Shown here one piece after another: positions 30,150 through 40,949 of a DNA stretch of 64,000 nt; position 1 is the stretch's first letter, and every line of letters begins with the position of its first letter. Where the stretch lies: assembly GCA_022760435.1 (NCBI GenBank), contig JALEFY010000005.1, forward strand, positions 124,001 to 188,000. Direction: 5' to 3'. The notes beneath the pieces are model-generated. The model searched no databases. It was not told the origin of the DNA and saw nothing but the letters and a program-made list of their open reading frames with translations. Both the position numbers and the translations under genes were made by a program. The DNA comes from Neomegalonema sp. GTDB lineage: Bacteria; Pseudomonadota; Alphaproteobacteria; Rhodobacterales; Rhodobacteraceae.

Positions 30150-30408
30150 GATCGCTCCTGTTTGTCCTGCCGGCCTGAAGGCGCCGGGCTCATGCGGCCC
30201 GACAGCTTCTGTTGCGCCGCGCCATTTGAGTTCTATTCTGTGTCATAAGGGCCCGGTTTGGCCAGTTTCCAATGCGTGCCTCGCGAAAAGCTGATGCGAT
30301 TGCCTGAAATTTCCAGCGCTTTGGGCCCGATCCCCTTGGTCTGCGGAGCAATGGGGGCAAGATTAGGGACATGCTGGTTTTGGGTTTTGCTGGTTTAGGG
30401 ATTTGCCG
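30150..30408. other. Divergent intergenic region between moxR and DUF1285
   Basis: This 259-base gap is less GC-rich than its flanks and should hold two divergent promoters. A T/G-rich direct repeat, GCTGGTTTTGGG and TGCTGGTTTAGGG, lies at about 30370-30400. No convincing -35/-10 pair, operator or RNA gene is seen. Confidence 0.5.
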
Positions 30409-31074
30409 ATGAATGCCGATACGAAAAAAGATCCGCCCACAAGCCAAACGCCCGACACGAACCAAGCGCCCGAGAAGGCAAGCCCGAGCATGGACGGGCT
30501 CGCGGCGCAGATCCGTCAGAACGCAGCGCCGTCACGCCGTCCGGGCGGCGGGGCGCCGGTGCATCTGTGGAACCCGCCCTATTGCGGCGATCTCGATATC
30601 CGCATCGCCCGCGATGGTCAGTGGTTCTATCTGGGCACCCCGATCGGGCGCGAGGCGCTGGTGCGCCTGTTCGCCTCGGTCCTGCGCCATGATGAGGATG
30701 AGCGCTATTATCTGGTGACGCCGGTCGAGAAGATCGGCATCACCGTCGAGGATGTGCCCTTCGTTGCGATCGATCATCAGGTGAGCGGCGAGGGCGCGGC
30801 GCAACAGGTGCGCTTCACCACCAATACCGGCGATCAGATCACCGCCGGGCCCGACCATCCGATCCGCCTTGGTGCCGACCCGCAGGATGGCGCCAGCGTT
30901 CCTTACATCCGCGTGCGCGGCGGGCTCGAGGCGCGGATCGACCGCAAGACCTATTATCGCCTGGTGGATCTGGGCGAGATCACCCAAACCGAAGCCGGTG
31001 CGCGTTTCGGCCTTTGCTCAAGCGGTCTATTTTTTCCGCTTGCCAGTGCCGAAGAGACGGCAGCGATGCTATAG
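30409..31074 (+). CDS. DUF1285 domain protein
   Basis: A 221-residue cytoplasmic protein. The first 45 residues are Pro/Ser/Thr-rich and probably disordered. The DUF1285 core begins at VHLWNPPYCGDLDIRIARDG and continues with a WFYLGTPIGR segment, YYLVTPVEKIGI and HPIRL. The family is conserved in proteobacteria with unknown function. The ATG at 30409 is used; a TTG six bases earlier is also open. Seven bases separate it from the Nudix gene. Confidence 0.88.
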   Translation: MNADTKKDPPTSQTPDTNQAPEKASPSMDGLAAQIRQNAAPSRRPGGGAPVHLWNPPYCGDLDIRIARDGQWFYLGTPIGREALVRLFASVLRHDEDERYYLVTPVEKIGITVEDVPFVAIDHQVSGEGAAQQVRFTTNTGDQITAGPDHPIRLGADPQDGASVPYIRVRGGLEARIDRKTYYRLVDLGEITQTEAGARFGLCSSGLFFPLASAEETAAML

Positions 31075-31081
31075 GAGCGTC

Positions 31082-31732
31082 ATGTCGACGATCGATTTCG
31101 AGAATCTGAGCAGGGCCCAGATCGAGGCCGCTGTCTGGGTGCCCGAGCCGGAGCGGGCGCGCAGCGATTTCGACCTCAATCCCGAGGCGCGCGCCCATCT
31201 GCCCCCGCATCGCCGCCTTCGCCCCGCAGCGGTGCTCTGCGCGGTGATGGAGCGCGAGAGCGGTTTGCAGGTCGTGCTCACCCGCCGGGCCGACCATCTG
31301 AAGAAACACCCCGGCCAGATCGCCTTTCCCGGCGGCAAGGTCGATCCGGGCGACCCCTCCCCGCTCGGCGCGGCGCTACGCGAGGCCGAAGAGGAGATCG
31401 GCCTGTCGCGCGAGCAGGTCGATATCACCGGTCCGCTCGATCGCTACGAGACCAGCACAGGCTTTCAGATCACGCCCTTTGTCGGCTTTATCGAGGGCGG
31501 GTTTCACCCGATCACCGATGATGGCGAGGTCGCGGAAGTGTTCGAAGTACCGCTTGGCCATGTGCTTAACCCGGTCAATCACGAGCGGCGCTCGCGAGAT
31601 TGGCAGGGCACGAGGCGCTGGTTCTGGGCGATGCCCTATCAGGATCGCTATATCTGGGGCGCGACCGCGGGCATCCTGCGCGGGCTGTGCGAGCGCCTGC
31701 ACCGGGCGCATGATCTAGAGCCGAGCGAGTAA
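31082..31732 (+). CDS. CoA pyrophosphatase (Nudix hydrolase)
   Basis: A 216-residue Nudix protein. The CoA-specific UPF0035 pattern is present (LTRRADHLKKHPGQIAFPGG), followed by the Nudix box spanning GGKVDPGD to REAEEEIGL. It should cleave coenzyme A or its derivatives to 3',5'-ADP and 4'-phosphopantetheine. The position between DUF1285 and cca genes, with spacings of seven and three bases, indicates an operon. Confidence 0.92.
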   Translation: MSTIDFENLSRAQIEAAVWVPEPERARSDFDLNPEARAHLPPHRRLRPAAVLCAVMERESGLQVVLTRRADHLKKHPGQIAFPGGKVDPGDPSPLGAALREAEEEIGLSREQVDITGPLDRYETSTGFQITPFVGFIEGGFHPITDDGEVAEVFEVPLGHVLNPVNHERRSRDWQGTRRWFWAMPYQDRYIWGATAGILRGLCERLHRAHDLEPSE

Positions 31733-31735
31733 GCC

Positions 31736-32902
31736 GTGAGCCAACAAGATCTTGTGACGATCAGCCCGGACTGGCTGCGCGATCCGGCCATTCAGTCAGT
31801 TCTGCTCGCCCTGTGCGCCAAGGGGGCGCGGGCGCGCTTTGTTGGCGGCTGCGTGCGCAATGCGCTGATCGGCGCGGGCAGCACCGATATCGACATCGCC
31901 ATTGACGTACCGCCCGACGAGACGGTGAGCCTGCTGAAAGCCGCGGGCCTCAAGGCAATCCCGACCGGGATCGAGCATGGCACCATCACCACCCTGGCGG
32001 GCGAGCTGCCGCTGGAGGTCACCTCGCTGCGCCGCGATGTCGAGACCGATGGCCGCCGCGCCGTCGTCGCCTTCACCGATGACTGGGCCGAGGATGCCGC
32101 GCGGCGCGACTTCACCATGAACGCGCTTTATGCCGATGGCATGGGGCAGGTTTTCGACCCTCTGGGCGGCGGGCTACCGGATCTCGGGGCGCGCCAACTT
32201 CGCTTCATCGGTGTCGCCGAAGACCGGATCCGCGAGGATTATCTGCGGATCCTGCGCTATTTCCGGTTCTCCGCCTGGTATGCCGAGCGCCCACCGCTCA
32301 CCGCCGATCTCGCCGCCTGCGCCGCGCTGAAGGACGGGATCGCGCAGCTCGCGCGCGAGCGCATCGGGGCGGAGTTGCGCAAGCTGCTCGCCGCCCCCGA
32401 TCCGGGCGAGGCGCTGGAATGGATGGCGCAGACTGGCGTGTTACGCGCTTGCCTGCCCGGCGCGTCGCTGGAAGGCTTTGCGGATCTGATCGCGCGGGAG
32501 CGTATGGCCGACGTGCCTGCGCATTGGCCGCGCCGCCTGCTCTGCTTGATGGGCGGCAATGCCGAAGGTCTGCGCACGAGCCTGCGTCTGTCGAATAACG
32601 AGGCGCAGGCGCTGGCCCGGATCGCGCGCGCCCTGCCGCTCGCAGCGCATGAGGCCGGGTATCGTTGCGGGCTCGAGGCGGCGCGCGATGCGCTCTTGCT
32701 GCGCGGTGAGGCGGTGGATCCGGGCGCCCTGCAACACGCCGCCGATGCGCGCCTGCCGATCAGCGCCGCCGACCTGCTCAAAGCCGGGATCGAGCCGGGC
32801 CCGGCACTCGGGGCAGCGCTCAAACGCGCCGAGGATGCCTGGGTCGCTGGAGGTTTCGCCGCCACCCGCGCGGATCTGCTGGCGATGCTCACAGCGCAAT
32901 GA
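31736..32902 (+). CDS. cca: CCA tRNA nucleotidyltransferase
   Basis: A 388-residue class II nucleotidyltransferase that adds or repairs the CCA end of tRNAs. The head has GGCVRNALIG and the metal-binding DIDIA motif, then RRDFTMNALYAD and the GGLPDL block; RIREDYLRILRYFRF starts the neck helices. A poly(A) polymerase cannot be fully excluded, but length and motifs fit the alphaproteobacterial CCA enzyme. It starts with GTG three bases after the Nudix stop. Confidence 0.93.
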   Translation: MSQQDLVTISPDWLRDPAIQSVLLALCAKGARARFVGGCVRNALIGAGSTDIDIAIDVPPDETVSLLKAAGLKAIPTGIEHGTITTLAGELPLEVTSLRRDVETDGRRAVVAFTDDWAEDAARRDFTMNALYADGMGQVFDPLGGGLPDLGARQLRFIGVAEDRIREDYLRILRYFRFSAWYAERPPLTADLAACAALKDGIAQLARERIGAELRKLLAAPDPGEALEWMAQTGVLRACLPGASLEGFADLIARERMADVPAHWPRRLLCLMGGNAEGLRTSLRLSNNEAQALARIARALPLAAHEAGYRCGLEAARDALLLRGEAVDPGALQHAADARLPISAADLLKAGIEPGPALGAALKRAEDAWVAGGFAATRADLLAMLTAQ

Positions 32903-32990
32903 CGACGCAATTGTCTCCCCGACAATCGCGCCATGGACAGCGCCGCCGCGCAGCGCGATCTTGCCACCACCACCAAGCACGGAGCCCAAT

Positions 32991-33599
32991 GTGAGCGACC
33001 TTCTCGACCCGGAGCGCCTCATTGCCCTGGTCTCGCTGGCAATGACCACGCTGTGGACGCCCGGGCCCAACAACATCATGCTCGCCAATTCGGGGGCGAG
33101 CTTTGGCATGCGCCGCACCCTGCCCCATGCCTGGGGCGTGGCGCTCGGCTTTGCATTGATGTTCTTTCTGGTCGCGCTTGGCCTTGGCGAGATCTTCGAG
33201 CGCTATCCGCTGGTGCGCGAGGCGCTGCGCTGGGCGGGCTTCGCCTTGATGCTCTATCTCGCCTGGCGCATCGCCACCGCCGGGCGCAGCAAGGATGCCG
33301 CGACCCGCGCCCGCCCGTTCCGCTTTCACGAGGCAGTGGCCTTTCAATGGATCAACCCCAAGGCCTGGACCATGTGCATCACCACCGCGGCCCTGTTCGT
33401 GACCGGAACAGCCCCCACGCGCGAGGCGCTGCTTTGTGCCGGGGTCTTCGCGCTGATCGGGCTGACCTCCTCGCATGGCTGGACGGCCTTCGGCGCCGGT
33501 ATCCGCCGCTTTCTCTCCTCGCCCGAGCGGCTGCGCCTGTTCAACGGCGTCATGGGCGCGCTGATCGCGGCTTGTGCGGTGCTGCTGGTGCTCGAGTAA
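32991..33599 (+). CDS. LysE-family translocator
   Basis: A 202-residue LysE/RhtB-type exporter with about five or six hydrophobic helices. The family opening TLWTPGPNNIMLANSGASFG and the central segment FQWINPKAWTM are both present. These proteins export amino acids or related metabolites; the substrate is unknown. The start is GTG 32991, with GGAG seven bases upstream. The in-frame upstream extension lies inside cca. Confidence 0.88.
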   Translation: MSDLLDPERLIALVSLAMTTLWTPGPNNIMLANSGASFGMRRTLPHAWGVALGFALMFFLVALGLGEIFERYPLVREALRWAGFALMLYLAWRIATAGRSKDAATRARPFRFHEAVAFQWINPKAWTMCITTAALFVTGTAPTREALLCAGVFALIGLTSSHGWTAFGAGIRRFLSSPERLRLFNGVMGALIAACAVLLVLE

Positions 33600-33645
33600 C
33601 GCGGATCTCGACGCGCCCGCTCGCGCGCCCTATACCCTGCCGATC

Positions 33646-34313
33646 ATGACCACGCTCTATCACCTGCCCTTCTCGCCCTTTTGCCGCAAGATCCGCCTGG
33701 TGCTGTCGGAAAAGCGGATCGAGGCGGCGCTTGTCGAGGAAAAGCCCTGGGAGCGGCGGCGCGACTTTCTGGTGCTCAACCCCGCCGGGCTGGTGCCGGT
33801 GCTGCGGCTGAGCGAGCCGGCCCTTACCCTCGCCGACAGCACGGCCATCGCCGAATATCTCGACGAGACCCACCCGGAGCCGCCCCTGATGCCGCAAGAT
33901 CCGGTCGAGCGGGCGGAGGTGCGGCGTCTGGTGGGCTGGTTCGATGGCAAGTTCCACGCCGAGGTCACCGCCAATCTGCTCTATGAGCGGCTCTACAAGA
34001 AGATGAAGAACAGCGGCTATCCCGAAGGCCCGCGCGTGCGCGCCGGGATGAACAACATCAAGCTGCATCTCGACTATATCGCCTGGCTGGCCGAGCGGCG
34101 CACCTGGCTCGCGGGGGAGCGCATGAGCCTCGCCGATCTGGCGGCGGCAGCGCATCTGTCGAGCCTTGATTACATGGGTGATGTGCCCTGGGATCATGCC
34201 GAGCCCGCCAAGGACTGGTATCTGAAGATCAAGTCCCGCCCGTCCTTTCGCGATCTGCTCGCCGATCGGGTGATCGGGCTGCCGCCGGTCAAGCACTATA
34301 CCGAGCTCGACTT

Positions 34314-34317
<4 letters not shown>
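33646..34317 (+). CDS. Glutathione S-transferase family protein
   Basis: A 223-residue protein with a thioredoxin-like N-terminus ([16 protein letters not shown], with Ser-Pro-Phe-Cys near residue 10 as the possible catalytic region), the [10 protein letters not shown] cis-Pro segment, the [13 protein letters not shown] glutathione-binding segment and an all-helical C-terminus. Substrate is unknown. The TGA overlaps the TTG start of queG (TTGA). Confidence 0.9.
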
Positions 34318-35522
<1,205 letters not shown>

Positions 35523-36290
35523 GGCCTGCAAAAAGCTCTCCTGCGCGTCGATGCGAAGCCCGAGCGCCAGCTCGGCCGAGCCGCGCTCGAACCAGGCGAG
35601 CGCATTATCCGCTTTCAGTTCCGTCGCCAGCCGCGCATCGGTCAGGGCGTTCTCCAGATCCCCGAGCCGCCGCCGCGCCGCCGCCCGCAAGGTCAGGATC
35701 TGCGGATCCCCGGGGCTGAGCGCCTGCGCGTCACTGAGATATTTCTGCGCCTGATCATATGCCCCAAGTGCTGCCGCGGCCCGCGCCATCCCGATCAAGG
35801 GCGCGGCATCGCTCGGCGTCAATTTGTAGGCAGCGGCGAAAGTCTGCTGCGAGAGCTGCGGCTGGCCGACCTGCAACCAGAGTTGACCAGCGGTGCGCAG
35901 CGCAGCCGCCCGATCCGGCGCCGAAAGCGTGCCCTCTGCGGTACCAAGCTCGGTGAGATACTGCGCCGCCTGCTTGTCGGCCCCGAGCCCCATCAGCGCC
36001 ATGGCGCTGCAATGGCGCGCATGCACCCCGCCGCCGATCGCCTCCCAACGCGCCGCCGCCTCGCGCGCCGTTGCTGGGTCTTCCTCGGCCAGGGCCAGAC
36101 ATTTGCGGTAATCCTCGAGCTCATCGCCCAGCGCGAAGCTGAACAGGACAAGGACGATGCTTGAGGCAATGAGCGTGAGGACAGGCGCTTTCAAATCCAA
36201 ATCTCCGCAGGTTTCGCTTTGCAATTGTCTACGCCGATAGGCGAGAAACAGGGTTCTGGCCAGCGCCGAGAGCGCCTCAGGAGGAACAGG

Positions 36291-37157
36291 ATGACCGGCA
36301 CGCTGTTTTGTTTTGGATACGGCTATTGTGCGGCAGCGCTGGGCTCGGGGCTCATCGCTCAGGGCTGGCGGGTGATCGGCACGACCCGCGATGCGCAAAG
36401 GGCCGCAACGATGCGCCGGAATGGGATCGTGGCACTGGCTCCCGACGACGCGGCCCTTCCCGAGCAGCTCGCGCGGGCGGATCATCTGCTGATCTCGGCG
36501 GCGCCCGATGCCTCCGGCGATCCGGTTCTGCGGGCCCATGCACAGCTTGTTGAGGCCGAGGCCAAGCACATTCGCTGGGCGGGGTACTTGTCCACCACCG
36601 GGGTCTATGGCGATTGGCAAGGCGCCTGGATCGACGAGAGCGCCGAGCGCCGACCGGTCTCAGCGCGCGGCGCATGGCGGGTTGCGGCCGAGGATGCCTG
36701 GCTCGAACTGGGCACAAGCAGCGGCTTGCCGGTTCATGTCTTTCGATTGGCCGGGATCTACGGACCGGGGCGCGGCCCGTTCGAAAAGGTGCGCGAGGGA
36801 TCAGCGCGACGGATCATCAAACCGGGGCAGGTCTTCTCGCGCATCCATGTCGAGGATATCGCCGCTGTGCTGCGAGCGTCCATGGCGCGGCCCGATCCCG
36901 GCGCCGCCTTTAATGTCTGCGATGATGAACCCGCCCCGCCTCAGGATGTCATCGCCCATGCCGCCGAGCTACTCGGTCTGCCGCTGCCGCCGGAGCTGGA
37001 TTTCGAGACCGCAGACCTCTCGCCCATGGCGCGCAGCTTCTACGGCGAGTGCAAACGCACCCGCAACGACAAGATCAAGCGCGATCTCGGCGTCAGCTTG
37101 CGCTACCCGACCTATCGCGAAGGTCTGGCAGCGCTGCTCGCGTCAGAAGCCGATTAG
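36291..37157 (+). CDS. SDR/NAD(P)-dependent epimerase-like protein (YeeZ type)
   Basis: A 288-residue short Rossmann protein. The first strand runs FCFGYGYCAAALG, an unusual glycine pattern shared with the YeeZ-like group of extended SDR proteins. LSTTGVYGDWQGAW, FRLAGIYGPGRGPFE and FNVCDDEPAP are typical NDP-sugar-epimerase blocks. The catalytic YxxxK is not obvious. An AGGAGG ribosome site six bases before ATG 36291 fixes the start. Substrate unknown. Confidence 0.8.
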   Translation: MTGTLFCFGYGYCAAALGSGLIAQGWRVIGTTRDAQRAATMRRNGIVALAPDDAALPEQLARADHLLISAAPDASGDPVLRAHAQLVEAEAKHIRWAGYLSTTGVYGDWQGAWIDESAERRPVSARGAWRVAAEDAWLELGTSSGLPVHVFRLAGIYGPGRGPFEKVREGSARRIIKPGQVFSRIHVEDIAAVLRASMARPDPGAAFNVCDDEPAPPQDVIAHAAELLGLPLPPELDFETADLSPMARSFYGECKRTRNDKIKRDLGVSLRYPTYREGLAALLASEAD

Positions 37158-37165
37158 GCTCCCAT

Positions 37166-38596
37166 TTACGCCCCCTTGCCACCGATGGTCAGCCCGCCGA
37201 TGCGGATTGTCGGCTGGCCCACCGTGACCGGCACGCCCTGACCGGCCTTGCCGCACATGCCGATCCCCGGATCGAGCGCCATGTCATTGCCGACATGGGT
37301 GACGCGGCGCAGGGCCGAGGGGCCGTCGCCGATCAATGTCGCGCCCTTGACCGGGTGGAGGACCTTGCCGTTCTTCACCCGATAGGCCTCGGTGCAGTTG
37401 AAGACAAATTTGCCATTGGTGATATCCACCTGCCCACCGCCAAAGCCGGTCGCCCAGATCCCGTCCTCGAGCGAGGCGATGATCTCTGCCGGATCGTCTT
37501 TGCCGCCGAGCATATAGGTATTGGTCATCCGCGGCATCGGCGCATGGGCGTAGGATTGCCGGCGACCATTGCCGGTTGCAGCCATGCCCATCAGCCGCGC
37601 ATTCTGCCGATCCTGCATGTAGCCGACCAGCTTGCCATCCTCGATCAGCACATTGCGCCCCGAGGGCGTGCCCTCATCGTCAATGGTCAGCGAGCCACGC
37701 TTTTCGGGCAAGGTGCCGTCATCGACCACCGTCACCCCGGGGGCGGCCACCATCTCGCCCATCAGCCCGGCAAAGGCCGAGGTTTTCTTGCGGTTGAAGT
37801 CGCCCTCGAGCCCATGGCCGATCGCCTCATGCAGCAGCACGCCCGGCCAGCCCGGCCCGAGCACCACATCCATCACCCCGGCGGGGGCTTCCCTGGCCTC
37901 GAGATTGACCAGCGCCTGGCGCAGCGCCTCGCGGCCCAGATCCTTGAGCCCGTTCTCACTGATCCAGTCGCCATAGAGCATCCGCCCGCCGCCGCCCGAG
38001 CTGCCGGTCTCGCGCCGCCCGTCCTTCTCGACGATCACCGAGACATTGACCCGCACCATCGGCCGCGCATCGCGCAGGCGCTGGCCGCCAGGGCGCAGGA
38101 TCTCGACCTCCTGAAGGCCGCCCGCGATCGAGGCCGAGACCTGCACCACGCGCGGATCCTCGGCCCGCAGCCAGTCATCGAGCGCGCGCAGGGCCTCGAC
38201 CTTATGCGCGAAGACCGAATGCTCGATCGGGCTCTCATCGCCATAAAGGGATTGATTCGTCGGCTGAGGCCCCGGCGCCATCACGCCGCCACCCCCACGC
38301 GCGGCCAGCCGGGCCATATCCGCCGCCCGGCGCAATGCGCTCTCGCTCAGTTCGGGCGAATGGCCATAGCCCATCGCCTCGCCGCGAACCACGCGCAGCC
38401 CGAACCCTTCCTCGGCATCGTAGGACGCGTTGCGCAGCTTGCCATCATCGAAGCTCAACGCCTCCATGCGGCGACGCTCGAGAAAAAGCTCCCCATCATC
38501 AGCGCCTTGGCAGGCGTGTTCGAGGACAGACAGGCTCGCTTTTTCATCCAGAGCGGTCTCAAAAGGCGCGAAGGATTGTTGTGACGCAGGGACCAT
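37166..38596 (-). CDS. tldD: Metalloprotease TldD
   Basis: TldD is the zinc subunit of the TldD/TldE protease, which degrades unfolded peptides and matures some peptide products. The 476-residue protein has the metal motif HEAIGHGLEGDF (HExxxH) and closing blocks MALDPGIGMCGKAGQGVPVTVG, read here as DPGIGMCGKAGQGV. No tldE is in the window. It is divergent from coxB with 172 bases between, including the FNR-like site. Confidence 0.96.
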   Translation of the reverse strand: MVPASQQSFAPFETALDEKASLSVLEHACQGADDGELFLERRRMEALSFDDGKLRNASYDAEEGFGLRVVRGEAMGYGHSPELSESALRRAADMARLAARGGGGVMAPGPQPTNQSLYGDESPIEHSVFAHKVEALRALDDWLRAEDPRVVQVSASIAGGLQEVEILRPGGQRLRDARPMVRVNVSVIVEKDGRRETGSSGGGGRMLYGDWISENGLKDLGREALRQALVNLEAREAPAGVMDVVLGPGWPGVLLHEAIGHGLEGDFNRKKTSAFAGLMGEMVAAPGVTVVDDGTLPEKRGSLTIDDEGTPSGRNVLIEDGKLVGYMQDRQNARLMGMAATGNGRRQSYAHAPMPRMTNTYMLGGKDDPAEIIASLEDGIWATGFGGGQVDITNGKFVFNCTEAYRVKNGKVLHPVKGATLIGDGPSALRRVTHVGNDMALDPGIGMCGKAGQGVPVTVGQPTIRIGGLTIGGKGA

Positions 38597-38693
38597 AGTC
38601 GTTCTTGCCTTTCTGACTTTGACAAAAATTGCACAATCTTCGAGGCAATTGCGGCGCTATGCCGCCACGAAGCCATTGCGACGGTGAGAGATT

Positions 38694-38707
38694 TTGATCT
38701 AGGTCAA
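38694..38707. promoter_or_regulatory. FNR/FnrL-type site upstream of coxB
   Basis: TTGATCTAGGTCAA matches TTGAT-N4-ATCAA at nine of ten fixed bases. It lies 61 bases before the coxB ATG and 97 bases from the tldD start, so it could act on either. FNR-family regulators (FnrL, FixK) bind such sites under low oxygen, which would suit control of a high-oxygen oxidase. Confidence 0.6.
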
Positions 38708-38768
38708 GTGTAAGAAGTTTGGCAATGGGTGCGCGTCGATTACCGCGGCGCTCAATTGAGGTAGGAAG

Positions 38769-39692
38769 ATGCTCTGGAAAGTGAAGACAGCTCTTTTGGG
38801 AATGGCAGCGAGCGCTGCAATGTCGGGAATGGCCTTCGCGCAAGAGGCTGAGGCGGTTTACGGTCGCTCGGTTCCCGGACAACTGGATATGCAGACCCCG
38901 GTGACCCAGGTCGCCCGTCAGGTGCAGGACCTGCACACGGGCATGCTCTACACGATGATCGCAATCTGCGTCTTCGTTCTGGCGCTGCTGGCGATTGTCG
39001 TCTTGCGTTTTAACGCCAAGTCCAACCCGACCCCGGCGAGCTGGACCCACAATACCAAGCTGGAGATGGTTTGGACCTTCGTGCCGGTGGTGATCCTGTT
39101 CATCATCGCGATCCCGTCCTTCAAACTGCTCACCTTGCAAGAAGATTTCGAGAAGGTGGAGCCGGATCTGGTGATCAAGGCCACCGGCTATCAGTGGTAT
39201 TGGGGCTATGAATATCCTGATGCCGACATCGTGTTCGACAGCTACATGCTCGGCCTCGGCGCCACTCAGATGAATGATGACGTGCGCGACGAGCTGGCCG
39301 AGTATGGCCATGCGCCGGAGCTGTGGAAACTCGCCGTCGACAATCCGATGGTGGTGCCGGTCAACAAGACCGTGCTGGTGCAGACCACCGGCGCCGATGT
39401 GATCCACTCCTGGACCGTTCCATCCTTCGGCGTGAAGGCAGACTCGGTGCCGGGCCGCCTGAACCAGACCTGGTTCAATGTCGAGCGTGTTGGTACTTTC
39501 TATGGCCAATGCTCGGAGCTTTGCGGGGTCAACCACTCCTACATGCCGATCGCCGTGCGCGTTGTGCCGCAAGAGCAGTATGACGCTTGGGTCGCCTGCG
39601 TGCAGGAAACCGATGAGCCGGCAGAATGCGTCCGCTCGGAGCTGGATGAGGCAACCGCGTCGAGCGGCGCAATCGAACTCGCACAGCAGTAA
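38769..39692 (+). CDS. coxB: Cytochrome c oxidase subunit II
   Basis: Subunit II of aa3-type oxidase; it carries the CuA centre that accepts electrons from cytochrome c. The 307-residue precursor has a signal peptide (ends near AFAQEA), two membrane helices (about 60-85 and 105-125) and a periplasmic cupredoxin domain. The aromatic stretch YQWYWGYEYPD and the CuA motif CSELCGVNHSYMPI (Cys248, Cys252) are intact. It starts the oxidase cluster. The catalytic subunit coxA is not between coxB and ctaB and is not found elsewhere in the window. Confidence 0.97.
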   Translation: MLWKVKTALLGMAASAAMSGMAFAQEAEAVYGRSVPGQLDMQTPVTQVARQVQDLHTGMLYTMIAICVFVLALLAIVVLRFNAKSNPTPASWTHNTKLEMVWTFVPVVILFIIAIPSFKLLTLQEDFEKVEPDLVIKATGYQWYWGYEYPDADIVFDSYMLGLGATQMNDDVRDELAEYGHAPELWKLAVDNPMVVPVNKTVLVQTTGADVIHSWTVPSFGVKADSVPGRLNQTWFNVERVGTFYGQCSELCGVNHSYMPIAVRVVPQEQYDAWVACVQETDEPAECVRSELDEATASSGAIELAQQ

Positions 39693-39720
39693 ATTGTAGA
39701 GACAGACCCAGGGAACTCCC

Positions 39721-40722
39721 ATGCAGTCGACCAAGGCCATGGCCCCGGCAGCAATCCTTACCGGCCTGGAAAGCGGTAAATCCGCCTTCCAGGGACAGGC
39801 AGCGATGCAGCCCTTGCCGAGCTTTCGCGATTATTTCGATCTGCTCAAACCGCGCGTGATGGCCCTCGTGGTCTTCACGGCCTTTATCGGCTTGCTTGCG
39901 GCGCCTGATGCCGTGCATCCGGTCGTCGCGCTCGCGGGCTTGCTCTGCGTCGCAATCGGTGCCGGGGCGAGCGGGGCGCTCAATATGTGGTATGACGCCG
40001 ATATCGATCGGCTGATGGATCGCACCAAGGGTCGTCCTATCCCCAGCGGGCGGGTCGAGGCTTGGGAAGCGCTGGCGCTGGGCATCGTCCTGTCAGTGGC
40101 CTCGGTGCTGCTTTTGGGCCTGTTCACCAACTGGGTCGCAGCATTGATGCTCGGCGTCACCATCGCCTTTTACATCTTCGTCTATACGATGTGGCTCAAG
40201 CGCTGGACGTCGCAGAATATTGTGATCGGCGGCGCTGCGGGCGCATTCCCGCCGATGATCGGATGGGCGATTGCCACCGGCGGGATCTCCGCCGAAGCCA
40301 TCATCCTGTTCGCGATCATCTTCTTGTGGACCCCGCCGCATTCCTGGGCGCTGGCCCTGTTTCGCAATGCCGATTACACGCGGGTCCATGTGCCGATGCT
40401 GCCCGTGGCCGCAGGCGATGCGGAGACCCGGCGTCAGCTGATGATCTACACGGTCCTGCTGGTTCCCGCCGCACTCGCGCCGCTGGCGACCCCGATCGGC
40501 GGCCTTGTCTATGCTGCCATCGTGGTTCCCTTGACCATAAAGCTGCTCAAGGACGCATGGTCGGTTGCAAGACGGCAGGAAAATCAGGCGCGTGAGGACA
40601 AATTCCGGGCGGAGAAGAAATTCTTCGGCTTCACGATCCTCTGGCTGTTCCTCGTCTTTGTCGCGCTGGGCTGTGAGGCGCTGCTGCGCATGGCCGGTAT
40701 CGCCACGAGCCTGGTGGGGTAG
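39721..40722 (+). CDS. ctaB: Protoheme IX farnesyltransferase (heme O synthase)
   Basis: CtaB converts heme B to heme O for oxidase assembly. The 333-residue protein has nine or so hydrophobic helices and the prenyltransferase motif NMWYDADIDRLMDRTKGRP (Asp-rich). The second polar motif is present in YTRVHVPMLPV. It lies 28 bases after coxB. The N-terminal 30 residues are a soluble extension. It is probably co-transcribed through coxC. Confidence 0.97.
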   Translation: MQSTKAMAPAAILTGLESGKSAFQGQAAMQPLPSFRDYFDLLKPRVMALVVFTAFIGLLAAPDAVHPVVALAGLLCVAIGAGASGALNMWYDADIDRLMDRTKGRPIPSGRVEAWEALALGIVLSVASVLLLGLFTNWVAALMLGVTIAFYIFVYTMWLKRWTSQNIVIGGAAGAFPPMIGWAIATGGISAEAIILFAIIFLWTPPHSWALALFRNADYTRVHVPMLPVAAGDAETRRQLMIYTVLLVPAALAPLATPIGGLVYAAIVVPLTIKLLKDAWSVARRQENQAREDKFRAEKKFFGFTILWLFLVFVALGCEALLRMAGIATSLVG

Positions 40723-40730
40723 GGGCAAGA

Positions 40731-40910
40731 ATGAGCGAGCCGCAGAACAGTCCGCAGAGCGCCGAGCTGCCGCAAAGCGAGCATGAGGCGTTCGAGCAAA
40801 GACGCAAGGCGCGCAACCGGGCGACGCTCTGGATCGCGTTTCTCTTTGTCGCGCTGCTCTTTGCAGTGACGATCGTAAAACTGAGCGAAAACGTCTCGCA
40901 GGGCCTCTAG
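40731..40910 (+). CDS. Small single-helix protein of the cox cluster (CoxF-like)
   Basis: A 59-residue protein with a polar, Gln/Ser/Glu-rich first half, an Arg/Lys-rich patch (EQRRKARNR) and one membrane helix (about 32-48, TLWIAFLFVALLFAVTIV). It starts eight bases after the ctaB stop, at an ATG preceded by a GGGGC stretch. Small proteins of this kind sit between ctaB and ctaG in related alphaproteobacteria, where they are called CoxF. Its biochemical role is not established. Confidence 0.75.
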   Translation: MSEPQNSPQSAELPQSEHEAFEQRRKARNRATLWIAFLFVALLFAVTIVKLSENVSQGL

Positions 40911-40949
40911 GGGCCGGAGACCCGAATAGGGAAAGTGAAGGAAAGCCGG

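Noticed and set aside
37049-38584. 511-residue plus-strand open frame opposite tldD
   Set aside because: The opposite strand has the intact HExxxH metalloprotease motif and family length; the plus frame is a composition shadow.
38619-38647. TTGACA at 38619 as the -35 of a coxB promoter
   Set aside because: No -10-like hexamer follows at 16-18 bases.
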